63,074 nucleotides of DNA, taken from assembly GCA_015066365.1 (NCBI GenBank), contig SVON01000005.1, positions 1 to 63,074 on the forward strand, given 5' to 3'. Shown here in pieces: positions 40,339 through 50,586 of the stretch. A model generated the notes under the pieces. It had not been told where the DNA came from, did not search any database, and worked only from the letters and a program-made list of their open reading frames with translations. Every line of letters begins with the position of its first letter. Position 1 is the stretch's first letter. This stretch comes from Oscillospiraceae bacterium (lineage in GTDB: Bacteria > Bacillota > Clostridia > Oscillospirales > Acutalibacteraceae). A program made the translations under genes and the position numbers.

Positions 40339-40500
40339 ACCACACAAAAATCCAATCGGTTCACGGTAGGCGCACGTTTTTGCTTTGGCAAAAATGTGGG
40401 CTTCCTTTCGCTGTGCGCTTATGGTGAACAGAGATTTTTGTGTGGTAACAAAAACGGGGCTCGCGTTTTTCGGTGCGCGGCTTCGGCTGCGCACTTTTTT
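40339..40500 (+). ncRNA. Structured RNA 2 (unknown family, ~162 nt)
   Basis: Same plan as 27070-27230 with different stem sequence: ACCACACAAAAATC (40339-40352) with GATTTTTGTGTGGT (40433-40446); GTTCAC (40359-40364) with GTGAAC (40424-40429); GCGCAC (40370-40375) with GTGCGC (40413-40418); apex TTTTTGC-TTTG-GCAAAAA (40377-40394) and a 3'-side bulge ending CCTTTCG. It ends in a UUCG terminator that differs from RNA 1 by one A-T to G-C exchange. A lipoprotein gene starts 46 bases later. Confidence 0.65.
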
Positions 40501-40545
40501 GTTGTGCGCGGCAGAACAACCGACACAAAAAAGGAGGAAGAGATT

Positions 40546-41010
40546 ATGAAAAACACCCATCGTTTTCTTTCGCTGCTCTTGGTGCTGTTGTTGGCTTGCT
40601 TGGTGGGCTGTGACAGCGCGCAGGAGGCTACCCCCGATCCTATCCAGCCGGTCGATGCCCGCCTGGCGGTGGTGGATCGTGTGTGCGAGGCGGTGAACAA
40701 ACGGGACGCCGGTCTGGTTTCTGCGTACATTTATGACGGCCTTGGTGATCGGCACAACCAGCGCCATATCCTTGAGCGGATTACCGGGGATTATGTGACG
40801 GAGGAGCAACGTCCCTTTGAACGGGAGGGGGATTTTGTTAAGTCCTTCCCGAATAAGGTAGAAGAGATTAAAAAGGATATCTATGAGGCTACCCAGACGG
40901 TGGCAGAGGTGCAGGACGTGGCGGCGGTGCCTGTCAGCGAGGTTTCGGGCGTGAAAATCTACTTGATTCAGATCGACGGCAACTGGTACGTTTACGGCTT
41001 GGAACGATAA
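40546..41010 (+). CDS. Putative lipoprotein
   Basis: 154 residues with signal peptide and lipobox CLVGC. The mature part (LAVVDRVCEAVNKRDAGLVSAYI... then GVKIYLIQIDGNWYVYGLER) has the outline of small SnoaL/NTF2-like or DUF4878-type proteins: a helix pair followed by sheet ending in DGNWYV. This is a loose resemblance. AAGGAGG precedes the ATG. It lies directly behind the terminator of structured RNA 2, which may attenuate it. Confidence 0.65.
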   Translation: MKNTHRFLSLLLVLLLACLVGCDSAQEATPDPIQPVDARLAVVDRVCEAVNKRDAGLVSAYIYDGLGDRHNQRHILERITGDYVTEEQRPFEREGDFVKSFPNKVEEIKKDIYEATQTVAEVQDVAAVPVSEVSGVKIYLIQIDGNWYVYGLER

Positions 41011-41025
41011 TACTCTATGAATAGA

Positions 41026-41055
41026 AAGAGCCTCGGCATCCGCCGAGGCTCTCTT
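41026..41055. terminator. Bidirectional terminator
   Basis: AGAGCCTCGGC / GCCGAGGCTCT with loop ATCC, then TCTT. Confidence 0.8.
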
Positions 41056-41062
41056 CTTTGGG

Positions 41063-41257
41063 TTACAGATCGTCGGCGTCCTGCACCGGCATCCCGCCGG
41101 TGAGAGGGCGTCCGGTATAACTGCCGTCCACATCGCTGACAATGCCGTCCTTGCCGGGACACGCCATTTCTCCGGCGGCGATGATGGGCTCCACTACCCC
41201 CGGCTTTTTGGGCAGCGGCTCCGGCAAAACTCGAGGCTTTTTGCGTTCTTCGTCCAT
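41063..41257 (-). CDS. Small acidic hypothetical protein
   Basis: 64 residues, Pro-rich at the start (KKPRVLPEPLPKKPGVVEP) and Asp/Gly-rich at the end (GIVSDVDGSYTGRP). No hydrophobic segment. A good ribosome site (GGAAGGGAG) precedes the ATG and a terminator follows the stop, which favours a real gene. No family known to me. Confidence 0.5.
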   Translation of the reverse strand: MDEERKKPRVLPEPLPKKPGVVEPIIAAGEMACPGKDGIVSDVDGSYTGRPLTGGMPVQDADDL

Positions 41258-41360
41258 AAAATCATCTCCCTTCCGCCATATTATGCCCGAATGTTTACAT
41301 CTTCATAACACTTTTTCTGACCGATGGGGTATACTATATGGAAAATGGAGGGAATGTACA

Positions 41361-41786
41361 ATGTTTCGCAGACTGATGTTTTCGTTTTCCCGGTTTATGC
41401 AGGGGCGGTATGGCACCGATAACCTGAACCGGTTTTTGTTGGTGGTCTATCTGGTCGTGTGGGTGGTGGCAAACTTCTTCCGCGGCCATCCGGTGGTGGG
41501 TCCCATTCTGGCGGTGGTGCTGTGGGGAATGGTGCTGTGGTTGTTGTTCCGCACCTTTTCCCGGAATATCCCCCGCCGTCAGGCAGAAAACCGGTGGTTT
41601 CTGAGGTGGTGGAACCCCACCAAATGGTGGTTTGCCTATCAGGGGCGCCGTCTTCGGGATATCCGCCGTTACCGGTACCGTAAGTGTCCCGGTTGCGGCG
41701 TCCAGATGCGTCTGCCCATCAAGCGGGGTCGGCGCACCGTCACCTGCCATCGGTGCCGGGCTCAGTTTAAGACCTTTTTCTTATAA
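41361..41786 (+). CDS. Membrane protein with C-terminal zinc ribbon
   Basis: 141 residues: two hydrophobic helices (RFLLVVYLVVWVVANFF and VVGPILAVVLWGMVLWLLF), a basic linker rich in Trp and Arg, then CPGCG...CHRC, a zinc-ribbon pattern. The start at 41361 has GGAGGGAAT upstream. Proteins of this outline are common upstream of sigma-factor or division genes in Clostridia but have no assigned role. sigK follows after 97 bp. Confidence 0.75.
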   Translation: MFRRLMFSFSRFMQGRYGTDNLNRFLLVVYLVVWVVANFFRGHPVVGPILAVVLWGMVLWLLFRTFSRNIPRRQAENRWFLRWWNPTKWWFAYQGRRLRDIRRYRYRKCPGCGVQMRLPIKRGRRTVTCHRCRAQFKTFFL

Positions 41787-41883
41787 GATAACGTGCGCCG
41801 ATGCGGTTTTTGCTGTGTCGGCGTTTTCTTTTTGGGACTGGCAAAAACGCCGCCCCGCCCACATACAGTAGAGCAAGGAGGCG

Positions 41884-42570
41884 ATGGGTATGTGGCCGAT
41901 GGTGTGGCAGGTGCTGTCTCAGATGGTGTTTTTGGTGTTGTCGGTGGTGGGGAGCGGGTCTTTTCCGAAGCCCCTGACCGCCAAGCAGGAGCGGGAGGCG
42001 TTGGCGGCGATGGCCGCCGGGGATCCCACCGCCAGACAACGGCTCATCGAGCATAATCTGCGTCTGGTGGCCCACATCATCAAAAAGCATTACGCCGGGG
42101 CTAAGGAGCAGGAGGACCTGGTGTCCATCGGCACCATCGGGCTGATCAAGGCGGTGGATACCTTTGACGCCACCAAGGGGCGATTGGCGACCTATGCCAG
42201 CCGGTGCATCGAGAACGAGATCCTGATGCATTTTCGTGCGGCAAAAAAGCGGGAGAAGGACATTTCCTTGTCCGAGCCCATCGACACCGACAGCGAGGGG
42301 CGGGTGCTGACGCTGATGGACGTGCTGGCGGGAGAGGACACCATGCTGGACGATCTGGACCGGCGGATGTGTCTGGGGTGCCTGCGGGAGTACGTGGCGC
42401 AGCTACCGGCGCGGGAGCGGGAGATTCTGTGCCTGCGGTACGGGCTGGAGGGGGAGGCGCTGACCCAGTGGCAGGTGGCGGAGCGGCTGGGCATCTCCCG
42501 CAGCTACGTCAGCCGGCTGGAGACCAAGGCGTTGGGGCAGCTGCGCCGCCGGTATGAGCGGGGCGGTTGA
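41884..42570 (+). CDS. sigK: Sporulation sigma factor K
   Basis: A 228-residue late mother-cell sigma factor. A short hydrophobic pro-region (WQVLSQMVFLVLSVVGSGSFPKPLT) precedes region 2 (EHNLRLVAHIIKKHYAGAKEQEDLVSIGTIGLIKAVDTFD) and region 4 (LTQWQVAERLGISRSYVSRLETKAL). The pro-region implies activation by proteolysis. The gene is continuous, with no skin-type insertion. GGAGG precedes the start. Confidence 0.92.
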   Translation: MGMWPMVWQVLSQMVFLVLSVVGSGSFPKPLTAKQEREALAAMAAGDPTARQRLIEHNLRLVAHIIKKHYAGAKEQEDLVSIGTIGLIKAVDTFDATKGRLATYASRCIENEILMHFRAAKKREKDISLSEPIDTDSEGRVLTLMDVLAGEDTMLDDLDRRMCLGCLREYVAQLPAREREILCLRYGLEGEALTQWQVAERLGISRSYVSRLETKALGQLRRRYERGG

Positions 42571-42619
42571 CAAAACCCCCGCTCTGCGTCTATAATGGAC
42601 GGAGAAAGGGGGTGGCACC

Positions 42620-43087
42620 GTGAAGCCGTTTTGGAAAAACAGACAGTTTTGGCGTTTTGTCGTGTTGGCGCTCATCGGTGTCACAACCGCGGTCATCTGG
42701 CGCCTTTCTTTGGTCCCGGCCGGGGAATCCAGCCGGCAGAGCGAGCAGATTGTGGTGCCGGTGGTGGCGGCCACCCAGCAGGGCGGCGACTTTTTCGACT
42801 ATCTCTTCATCTTTGTGCGCAAGATGGCGCATTTTATCGAGTTTTTCGGTCTGGGCCTGTTGTGGGGGCTGTATAATAAGCTGCGCCCCCGGCCCCTGCC
42901 GTTCGTGTGGCTGTACGGTCTGGGCGTGGGGGTTTTGGACGAACTGTTGCAGGGGCTTGCCCCCGGTCGCGCCCCGGGTATGATGGACGTGGTGCTGGAT
43001 TACTGCGGGTATTTCTGCGGTTTTGCGCTGGTGTTTGCGGCGGCGGACTGGTATTGGCGCAGAAAAAAACGCAAACAGCGAAAATAA
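42620..43087 (+). CDS. VanZ-like membrane protein
   Basis: 155 residues with four hydrophobic segments and the VanZ-type blocks VRKMAHFIEFFGLGLLWG and DELLQGLAPGRAPGMMDVVLDYCG. GTG start behind AAAGGGGGTG. VanZ homologues are widespread and have no settled function; in the vanA cluster the protein gives low teicoplanin resistance. There is no resistance context here. It is probably transcribed with or just after sigK. Confidence 0.82.
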   Translation: MKPFWKNRQFWRFVVLALIGVTTAVIWRLSLVPAGESSRQSEQIVVPVVAATQQGGDFFDYLFIFVRKMAHFIEFFGLGLLWGLYNKLRPRPLPFVWLYGLGVGVLDELLQGLAPGRAPGMMDVVLDYCGYFCGFALVFAAADWYWRRKKRKQRK

Positions 43088-43091
43088 CCTC

Positions 43092-43120
43092 TTGCATTTT
43101 TTAAGAACCCGTGATACAAT
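43092..43120 (+). promoter_or_regulatory. Sigma-A promoter of tRNA-Leu
   Basis: -35 TTGCAT (43092-43097), 17-bp spacer, -10 TACAAT (43115-43120). Confidence 0.82.
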
Positions 43121-43144
43121 AGGCGAGTACAAAAATTTGTATAT

Positions 43145-43231
43145 GCCGGTGTGATGGAATTGGCAGACGTAGTGGACTCAAAATCCACCGGTGGCGACAC
43201 CGTGCCGGTTCGAGTCCGGCCACCGGCACCA
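43145..43231 (+). tRNA. tRNA-Leu (anticodon CAA)
   Basis: 87 nt class II tRNA: acceptor GCCGGTG/CACCGGC, anticodon stem-loop GTGGA-CTCAAAA-TCCAC, long variable arm CGGTGGCGACACCGT, T loop TTCGAGT, encoded CCA. Confidence 0.96.
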
Positions 43232-43268
43232 AAAACAGGGTGTACCCATTCGGGTACACCCTGTTTTT
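43232..43268 (+). terminator. Terminator of tRNA-Leu
   Basis: AAAACAGGGTGTACCC / GGGTACACCCTGTTTT. Confidence 0.9.
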
Positions 43269-43500
43269 ATGCCGGCGGTCTATGGAAGTTCTCGAGCCGG
43301 AGAATTTTGCCTTTGGCAAAAGTCAAGCGTACACCGCAAAGAAGATGGCAAAAAGGAGCAAAAAACAGAATTGCGGTGGACGACGGTTCCGCGTTCGCGC
43401 GTTCCGCTTTGCGGAACGCGATCCAACAGGCCGCAGGGGGTTTGTTGCAACGCTTGTGCTTTCCACCTGCCGTATAATCATCCCACCAGGATACTTTCAG
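43269..43500 (+). repeat. tRNA-Leu-linked palindromic unit
   Basis: No gene. It begins with a TATGGAAG tag like the tRNA-Pro units, then hairpin TTTTGCC-TTT-GGCAAAA (43305-43321) and inverted repeat CACCGCAA / TTGCGGTG (43332-43339, 43371-43378). A T-arm copy is not clear; only CGGTTC remains at the expected place. A second strong hairpin, CGCGTTCCGC-TTT-GCGGAACGCG (43398-43420), follows. Confidence 0.6.
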
Positions 43501-43506
43501 TAAACG

Positions 43507-43542
43507 AAACCCCACCCTCGGAACCATCCGGAGGTGGGGTTT
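43507..43542 (-). terminator. Terminator of the ABC-2 exporter operon
   Basis: AAACCCCACC / GGTGGGGTTT with an inner partly paired loop, just past the end of the last operon gene. Confidence 0.75.
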
Positions 43543-43552
43543 ATTGCTGTTT

Positions 43553-44686
43553 TTATCGGTTTTCTTTCCGGCCCAGAGCGCCTGCCAGAGCGTATACCCC
43601 AAAGCAGGCCGCCGCATACACCGGCATCAGCCACAGATAGGTGGGGTTGTGTGCCCCGTAGATGTAATAGGTAGGGGGGAGCAGCAGCCGGACGGGGCCC
43701 AGGTCAGCCAGGTCAAAGAACACCGGACAGACCACCAACGCCAGCACCGTCAGTGCCGGCAGCAGCGCCGCCAACCCTCGCAGGGAGCCCAACAGCCGGC
43801 GCAGCGCCATCGCAAAGGCGGCACAGCACAGGCTGTACCCCACCGTCAGCGCCAGTTCCCGTCCCAGACCGGTGGACAGCCCGGTCAGCGACAGGCACAC
43901 CGCCGCCGCGGCGGTCAGGTGGCACACCGCCACCAGTTGCCCGGCCAGCTCGGCGCTCCAGCGCCACCGCAGGCTCATCCGGCAGAAGGTGCCCACCTGC
44001 TTATCCCGCAGGTGGTACATCGCCGCCGCCAGAGCACACAGCATCACCACAATGCCCAAAAGACCCCGCAGGGGGGACAGCAGATAGTGGGTCTTGGTGG
44101 CCGCGGCAAAGCTTTCGTCGAAGGTGAAGAGGTTTTCGGAGATTGGCACCCGGTCGTAGCGCGCCATCAGGTCGGCATCGGACAGATGGCTCAGCTCCGG
44201 AGCCAGATGCCGCACAAACACCAAAAAGGCGTGGCGGGCTACCCGGGTATAGGTGGTGCCGCTGAGCCGTTCCCGGGACAGCCGGAGCATCACGTTATCC
44301 TCCCGCACCAGCACCCGGATAAAGGGGTTTTCCTCTGGGGCGTCCACAAAGGCGCGGATGCCCTTTTCCAAATCCTGGGGGAAGATCCAGGCGGTGTCCG
44401 CCTTGCCGGCGGCCACCAAGGTCCGCGCCTCCTCCGGAGAGGAACAGGTGCGGTAATACAGCAGTTGGCTGTCCCCCTTGAGATCCTGCAGAAGGGTCTC
44501 GTCCGGGGCACTATGCCCCTCCTGGGCCACGGCGATGGTCACCATACCGCTCTCCTCGGTGTTGATGGTGGCATAGCCCAGCACCAGCGCAGGGATGAGC
44601 ACCAGCATCACCACAAAGGCGGGACGGTGATACAGCCGTTTGGAGAGAAGCCACAGCCACAAAAGGGCGGTTTTCACGTAGGTCAT
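43553..44686 (-). CDS. ABC-2-type membrane protein
   Basis: 377 residues: one N-terminal hydrophobic helix (RPAFVVMLVLIPALVLGYATIN), an extracellular domain of about 150 residues, then five to six hydrophobic segments. This is the ABC-2 permease layout (YhgE/DrrB-like). The start overlaps the end of the previous permease gene. With the two upstream genes it forms an ATPase plus two-permease exporter. The substrate is unknown. Confidence 0.78.
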   Translation of the reverse strand: MTYVKTALLWLWLLSKRLYHRPAFVVMLVLIPALVLGYATINTEESGMVTIAVAQEGHSAPDETLLQDLKGDSQLLYYRTCSSPEEARTLVAAGKADTAWIFPQDLEKGIRAFVDAPEENPFIRVLVREDNVMLRLSRERLSGTTYTRVARHAFLVFVRHLAPELSHLSDADLMARYDRVPISENLFTFDESFAAATKTHYLLSPLRGLLGIVVMLCALAAAMYHLRDKQVGTFCRMSLRWRWSAELAGQLVAVCHLTAAAAVCLSLTGLSTGLGRELALTVGYSLCCAAFAMALRRLLGSLRGLAALLPALTVLALVVCPVFFDLADLGPVRLLLPPTYYIYGAHNPTYLWLMPVYAAACFGVYALAGALGRKENR

Positions 44687-45888
44687 CGAGCCACCCCCTT
44701 TATCTTACGCAGGCGGAGCAGGGTGGCGATCAGCAGGCACAGCCCGCCGACCCCCCACAGCCACAGGGCGGTGGAGGCGGTGTCTGCCCCGGTCAGGCAC
44801 CCGGCAATCTGGGTGCGGGCCAGGCCGGTGGGCAGACGGTTCGCCAAGGTCTGCACCCCGGCGGGGAAAAAGAAGACCGGGTACAGACAGCCGGACACAA
44901 AGCACAGCGCCAGGGTGGTGAAGAAATGCACCAGCACCCCGCCGATGAGATGGTCGGAGATGGCGTACAGCAGAAAGCTGAGAGCCGCCACCAGCCACAG
45001 CACCGGCAACAGCCGTCCCAGGGCGACCAGCGGGGTCACCGCCATCCGGTCCTGCCACAGGGGCAGGGTGACCAGCAACGGCACCCCCACCAGGGCGGTG
45101 AGGGTCAGTCCGTAGGCCGCAAACTCCGCCAGGGTCTGCCGGACAGCAGACAGCCGTCGGGCATGCAGCATCCGGGCCAGAGCGTGGTCAGAGCGGATCA
45201 TCACCGGGGCAAAGGGCAGACACATCAGCAGGAGCAGCAGCACCGCCAACCCGCACACCAGCGAGTCGGTGAGGGTCAGGTTGTCTGCCACGCCCAATTC
45301 CTCCACCGTATACACGTGGTCGCGGTAGAGGATATAGTCCACGTATTCCAGCGAGAGCTTGTTCATCTGCCCGGGCAGTTTTTGGCTCAGACCGTTCTCC
45401 CGAAGGGTCAGTTCCATCCCGAATACCCCCTTTTGGGAGCCGATGATCAGGTCGGAGATGACCTCGGTCAGCTCCGCCTTAAACAGGGTGATCAGGTCGC
45501 CGGCATCGGCGCGGCTGACAAATCGCAGGGTCATCATATTGCCTTTGAGCGCCGACTCCATAAATCCCGGGGGGATCACCGCATAGGCGGCGATGTCCCC
45601 GGAGCGCAGAGCCGCCTCGGCCTCGGCCTCCTTCAGCGTCAGCACCTCCATGGTGTAGCGGGTGCTGTCAAAGGAGGTCAGGGCGGCAAAGCCCATCTGG
45701 ATCAGCCCGTGGTCGGTCTGACCTGCGATGGCGACGCGAATTTTTTGATTGTTTTCTCCTTGTTCGGACTGGGTGGCGATCTGGCCCGCCGCTATCGCCA
45801 GACCGCCCAACAGCAGGGCGGTGACGCAGAGGGCGACCGGCAGAAACCGGCCCAGCCGCTTTAACTGGAGAAGCAGATAGTTTCTCAT
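44683..45888 (-). CDS. ABC-2-type membrane protein
   Basis: 401 residues of the same layout as its neighbour: helix RFLPVALCVTALLLGGLAIAAGQ, an external domain, then about six hydrophobic segments near the end. The two permeases share this plan but little sequence, so they likely pair as a heterodimer. The start at 45888 is set by AAAGGCG; the open frame runs 30 codons further without support. Confidence 0.78.
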   Translation of the reverse strand: MRNYLLLQLKRLGRFLPVALCVTALLLGGLAIAAGQIATQSEQGENNQKIRVAIAGQTDHGLIQMGFAALTSFDSTRYTMEVLTLKEAEAEAALRSGDIAAYAVIPPGFMESALKGNMMTLRFVSRADAGDLITLFKAELTEVISDLIIGSQKGVFGMELTLRENGLSQKLPGQMNKLSLEYVDYILYRDHVYTVEELGVADNLTLTDSLVCGLAVLLLLLMCLPFAPVMIRSDHALARMLHARRLSAVRQTLAEFAAYGLTLTALVGVPLLVTLPLWQDRMAVTPLVALGRLLPVLWLVAALSFLLYAISDHLIGGVLVHFFTTLALCFVSGCLYPVFFFPAGVQTLANRLPTGLARTQIAGCLTGADTASTALWLWGVGGLCLLIATLLRLRKIKGVAR

Positions 45889-45890
45889 GG

Positions 45891-46559
45891 TTACAACGCC
45901 TTTACAAGATCGCCCAGATCCCCGGTATAGTGATAGGGGGTCAGGGTACCGTTTTTGAGGATATACCACCGGTCGCACAAAGAGAGCTCGGTGGCGTCGT
46001 GGGTGGTGAGCAGCAGCAGTCCCCCGGAGCGCTTATAACTGCGCAGATACCGGGCAATTTGCTCCTTGCACACCAGGTCCAGGGCGGCGGTGGGCTCGTC
46101 CAAGAGCAGGATCGGGGGGCGGCTGGCCATAGCACAGCCGATGGACAGCCGTTTTTTCATACCGCCGGACATCTTGCACACCGGGGTTTTGAGAAATTCG
46201 TCGATGCCCAGCATTTTGAGCACGCCGTCCTCCAGCTCCTGCTCCATCTGCTCCTTACCGTACCACAGACGCAGGTTGTCCCGGGCGGACAGCTCCTCGA
46301 TGAGCGGGGTGCCCTGGGGTACGTAGCCCACCGTCTTGGCCCGCAGAGCCGGGTCGGCGAACAGATCCTTGCCGTCGCAGAGAAAGGCGCCGCCGTCCCC
46401 CGCCAGCACCCCGGCCAGCACGCTGAGCAGGGTGGATTTACCACAGCCGTTGCTGCCCAGGATGCCGATGCAGGTGCCGCCGGAAGCGTTGAGGTTCACG
46501 TCGGTGAGCACCGCTTTTTTGCGATAACTTTTTTTGATGTGTTGCAGTTGCACATCCAT
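45891..46559 (-). CDS. ABC ATPase of the ABC-2 exporter
   Basis: 222 residues: Walker A GSNGCGKST, signature MSGGMKKRLSIG, Walker B LLLDEPTAALD, switch His in LTTHDATEL. It lies two bases upstream of the first ABC-2 gene. The ATG at 46559 fits GGAGG at spacing eight, better than an ATG five codons earlier. First gene of the three-gene exporter unit, possibly co-transcribed with the zinc-ribbon protein gene upstream. Confidence 0.88.
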   Translation of the reverse strand: MDVQLQHIKKSYRKKAVLTDVNLNASGGTCIGILGSNGCGKSTLLSVLAGVLAGDGGAFLCDGKDLFADPALRAKTVGYVPQGTPLIEELSARDNLRLWYGKEQMEQELEDGVLKMLGIDEFLKTPVCKMSGGMKKRLSIGCAMASRPPILLLDEPTAALDLVCKEQIARYLRSYKRSGGLLLLTTHDATELSLCDRWYILKNGTLTPYHYTGDLGDLVKAL

Positions 46560-46624
46560 AGAAAAGACCTCCATAAAAGTTTTGGCGCTGAAGATTCAGC
46601 GCCAAAACCCATAAACAATCTCGA

Positions 46625-48448
46625 TTAGAACAGGTTGCTGCCCATTTCGTACATCAGGTTCTCGATGGCCTGGTCGGACAGACCGAACTTGCGCAGCAGG
46701 GCGGGCAGGTTGTTGACCGCCTCATACGCCCAATAATAGGCGTTCATCTGGTCTTTCTGCGGGTCTATCGCATTCTGGGGCAGAGCCACCTGCACGTTGT
46801 CGGTGCTGGTGGTGCCCTTGATGGTCATCGAGACGAGGGCGGTATCGCCCATCAGCACACGCAGCGCCACGCTGCTCTTGGTCATGCCCTCGACCTGGCA
46901 GGACAGCTCTACCGACGGGTTGCCGAGCAGCAAACCAGAGGGGATCTCAAGCTCATCCAGCAGTGCCTGGGCGGCCTGCTTGTTGGGGGTCACCCGCAGG
47001 GTAAAGCCGTTCTCGGCGGACTTGACGGTCAGGTCGATGGCCATCTGGCCTTCCAGAGGCAGATGCACCTTGGTGGTGGTCTCCTTGTCCGCCTGCTCCA
47101 CCGAGCCGGTGATGACGGGGGCATCCGGCAGCACGAACTGGAAGTAAGAGGTGTCGCCGTCCTCTACGAAGTTGTAATAGACGGTGGCGGGAGTCTGGCC
47201 CTCAAAGCCGGTGGTCATAATCCGACGGCCCAGCACCTCCATATCGCCGTTGACGTAGGTGGTCAGATGGATGGCGCCCTTAAAGTTGATTTCCTTATTC
47301 AGGTTGGTCTGCAGAGACGTCAGACCGTTGGAGAGACCGGTGTACAGATCGGGGTTCTTGCCGGTCTGGTTATAGACGTAGTCGCTGACCACGGTGACCA
47401 GCTTTTTCAGCGTGGCGTCGTTCTGGGCCACCTTCAGCACCTCGCCCAGCATTTTGCGGGCGGTGACGGCGTTGATGGTGGTGGTCAGCTGAATCTGCTT
47501 CTGGTCGTGGCCGTTCACCGTGACGGTGTCCTGCTTCTTCTCCACCTCGGTCAGGGCGGGCAGAGCGGCGGATACCATACGGTCCAGCATCGCGTCAAAC
47601 TCTTCCTGGGTGGGCAGAGCCGACTTCACACCGCTGTCGGTGAGAGCCGCTACCACCATGGCCGATACGTCGTTGGGGTTCTGCATCAACAGCATAGAAC
47701 CGGCGTTAAACTGAGACAGGTTCATGCCTGAGGCGCTCATATCCAGCTTGATGGGGGTGGCGTTGAGCTGGGGTACACACAGATACAGCAGAGAGTTCTG
47801 CATATCCATCGCGAACTGGACATCCACCATATCCTTCAGGGACAGGGAGTACTGCACCAGGTTATCCTTGGCGGCGCCCTTCAGAGACAGGGTGATGTTC
47901 TTGAGCTGGTCGGCCGACAGGTTGATATCCTCCGCCTTCAGCAGCTCGGACAGAGCGTCCGCCACCAGGTCGTTCATCTCGATCTGGAGGGTGCCGTCGG
48001 TGCTCTGCTGGGTGACGTCCGGTGCCTTCAGCAGCAGACCGTAATACTCAGACAGGGCGTCGGTATAGGAAGCAAACGCGGCGGTCTCGGCCTCTTGCAG
48101 CATCTCGTCCGCCGGGGTGGTGGCGTACTTAAACCACAGGGCGAGGGGGCTCCAGAACAGGGCCACCAGAACGCCGATGACGCCCAACACGGCGACCAGC
48201 GAGATCCACAGCGCTTTTTTGGATTTTTTCTTCTTCTCGGGCTGGGGCTGCTCTGCGCCCAGTTCCATCACCGGCTCCGCCTCAGGGGCATAGGCTTCGG
48301 TGGGATACGCCTCGGTGGTGACGTTGGGGGTCACCTGGGGCTGAACTGCCTCGGGGGCAGGCTCCTGCGTCCCTGCGGCCTGGGCCACGGCGGCACAGTC
48401 GGGACAGATGGGAGAATCGGTGGGTTTACCACAATAACGACAAAACAT
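46625..48448 (-). CDS. Zinc-ribbon, membrane-anchored exported protein
   Basis: 607 residues. It opens with a zinc ribbon (MFCRYCGKPTDSPICPDC), a Pro/Glu/Ala-rich linker, Lys-rich KKKKSKK, one membrane helix (ALWISLVAVLGVIGVLVALFW), then about 480 external residues of mixed sheet and helix without a recognised domain. Cytoplasmic zinc ribbon plus large external domain is a common design in Clostridia for proteins of unknown role. The start at 48448 is favoured by GGAG spacing over an ATG five codons earlier. It lies 66 bases upstream of the exporter ATPase. Confidence 0.7.
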   Translation of the reverse strand: MFCRYCGKPTDSPICPDCAAVAQAAGTQEPAPEAVQPQVTPNVTTEAYPTEAYAPEAEPVMELGAEQPQPEKKKKSKKALWISLVAVLGVIGVLVALFWSPLALWFKYATTPADEMLQEAETAAFASYTDALSEYYGLLLKAPDVTQQSTDGTLQIEMNDLVADALSELLKAEDINLSADQLKNITLSLKGAAKDNLVQYSLSLKDMVDVQFAMDMQNSLLYLCVPQLNATPIKLDMSASGMNLSQFNAGSMLLMQNPNDVSAMVVAALTDSGVKSALPTQEEFDAMLDRMVSAALPALTEVEKKQDTVTVNGHDQKQIQLTTTINAVTARKMLGEVLKVAQNDATLKKLVTVVSDYVYNQTGKNPDLYTGLSNGLTSLQTNLNKEINFKGAIHLTTYVNGDMEVLGRRIMTTGFEGQTPATVYYNFVEDGDTSYFQFVLPDAPVITGSVEQADKETTTKVHLPLEGQMAIDLTVKSAENGFTLRVTPNKQAAQALLDELEIPSGLLLGNPSVELSCQVEGMTKSSVALRVLMGDTALVSMTIKGTTSTDNVQVALPQNAIDPQKDQMNAYYWAYEAVNNLPALLRKFGLSDQAIENLMYEMGSNLF

Positions 48449-48569
48449 AACATCACGCTCCATTCACAAAGAATACTATGTCGTTCGACAGGCTCATCAT
48501 ACCATTTATATGAGGAAATTGCAAGTTACAATTTTGTAACCAAATCCGACAGCGTTCGGCTCTCAAACA

Positions 48570-48605
48570 AAAAAGGCAGCGAAGAAAATGCTTCGCCGCC
48601 TTTTT
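48570..48605. terminator. Terminator hairpin
   Basis: AAAAAGGC-GCGAAG / CTTCGC-GCCTTTTT with single-base bulges. Confidence 0.75.
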
Positions 48606-48665
48606 GTAAGCAAAAAGCCACGCGTTAGACGCGCAGCAAGGAACCTAGGGCTGTGCCCGAAAACG

Positions 48666-48698
48666 AAAAATCCCCCCGCCATGCGGGGGGATAAGGAT
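48666..48698 (-). terminator. Terminator of the ATP synthase operon
   Basis: Minus strand ATCCCCCCGC / GCGGGGGGAT followed by TTTTTC, 50 bases past the atpC stop. Confidence 0.8.
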
Positions 48699-48748
48699 TT
48701 CGGTGAAGTTGGTCCTTGCGTGGGGGGAGGGCTTCCGCTTTTGCGGAT

Positions 48749-50562
<1,814 letters not shown>

Positions 50563-50586
50563 TCCGCGTTGGTGCGGATTTTTCAT

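Noticed and set aside
41787-41883. Sigma-E promoter before sigK (ACATACAGT at about 41863)
   Set aside because: The -10-like string fits, but no convincing -35 element lies at the right distance.
41884-42570. Skin-type interruption of sigK
   Set aside because: The frame is continuous from pro-region to region 4, with no recombinase gene nearby.
42620-43087. VanZ as part of a glycopeptide-resistance cluster
   Set aside because: No vanA/B ligase, vanH, vanX or two-component genes are near; VanZ-like proteins are common without resistance.
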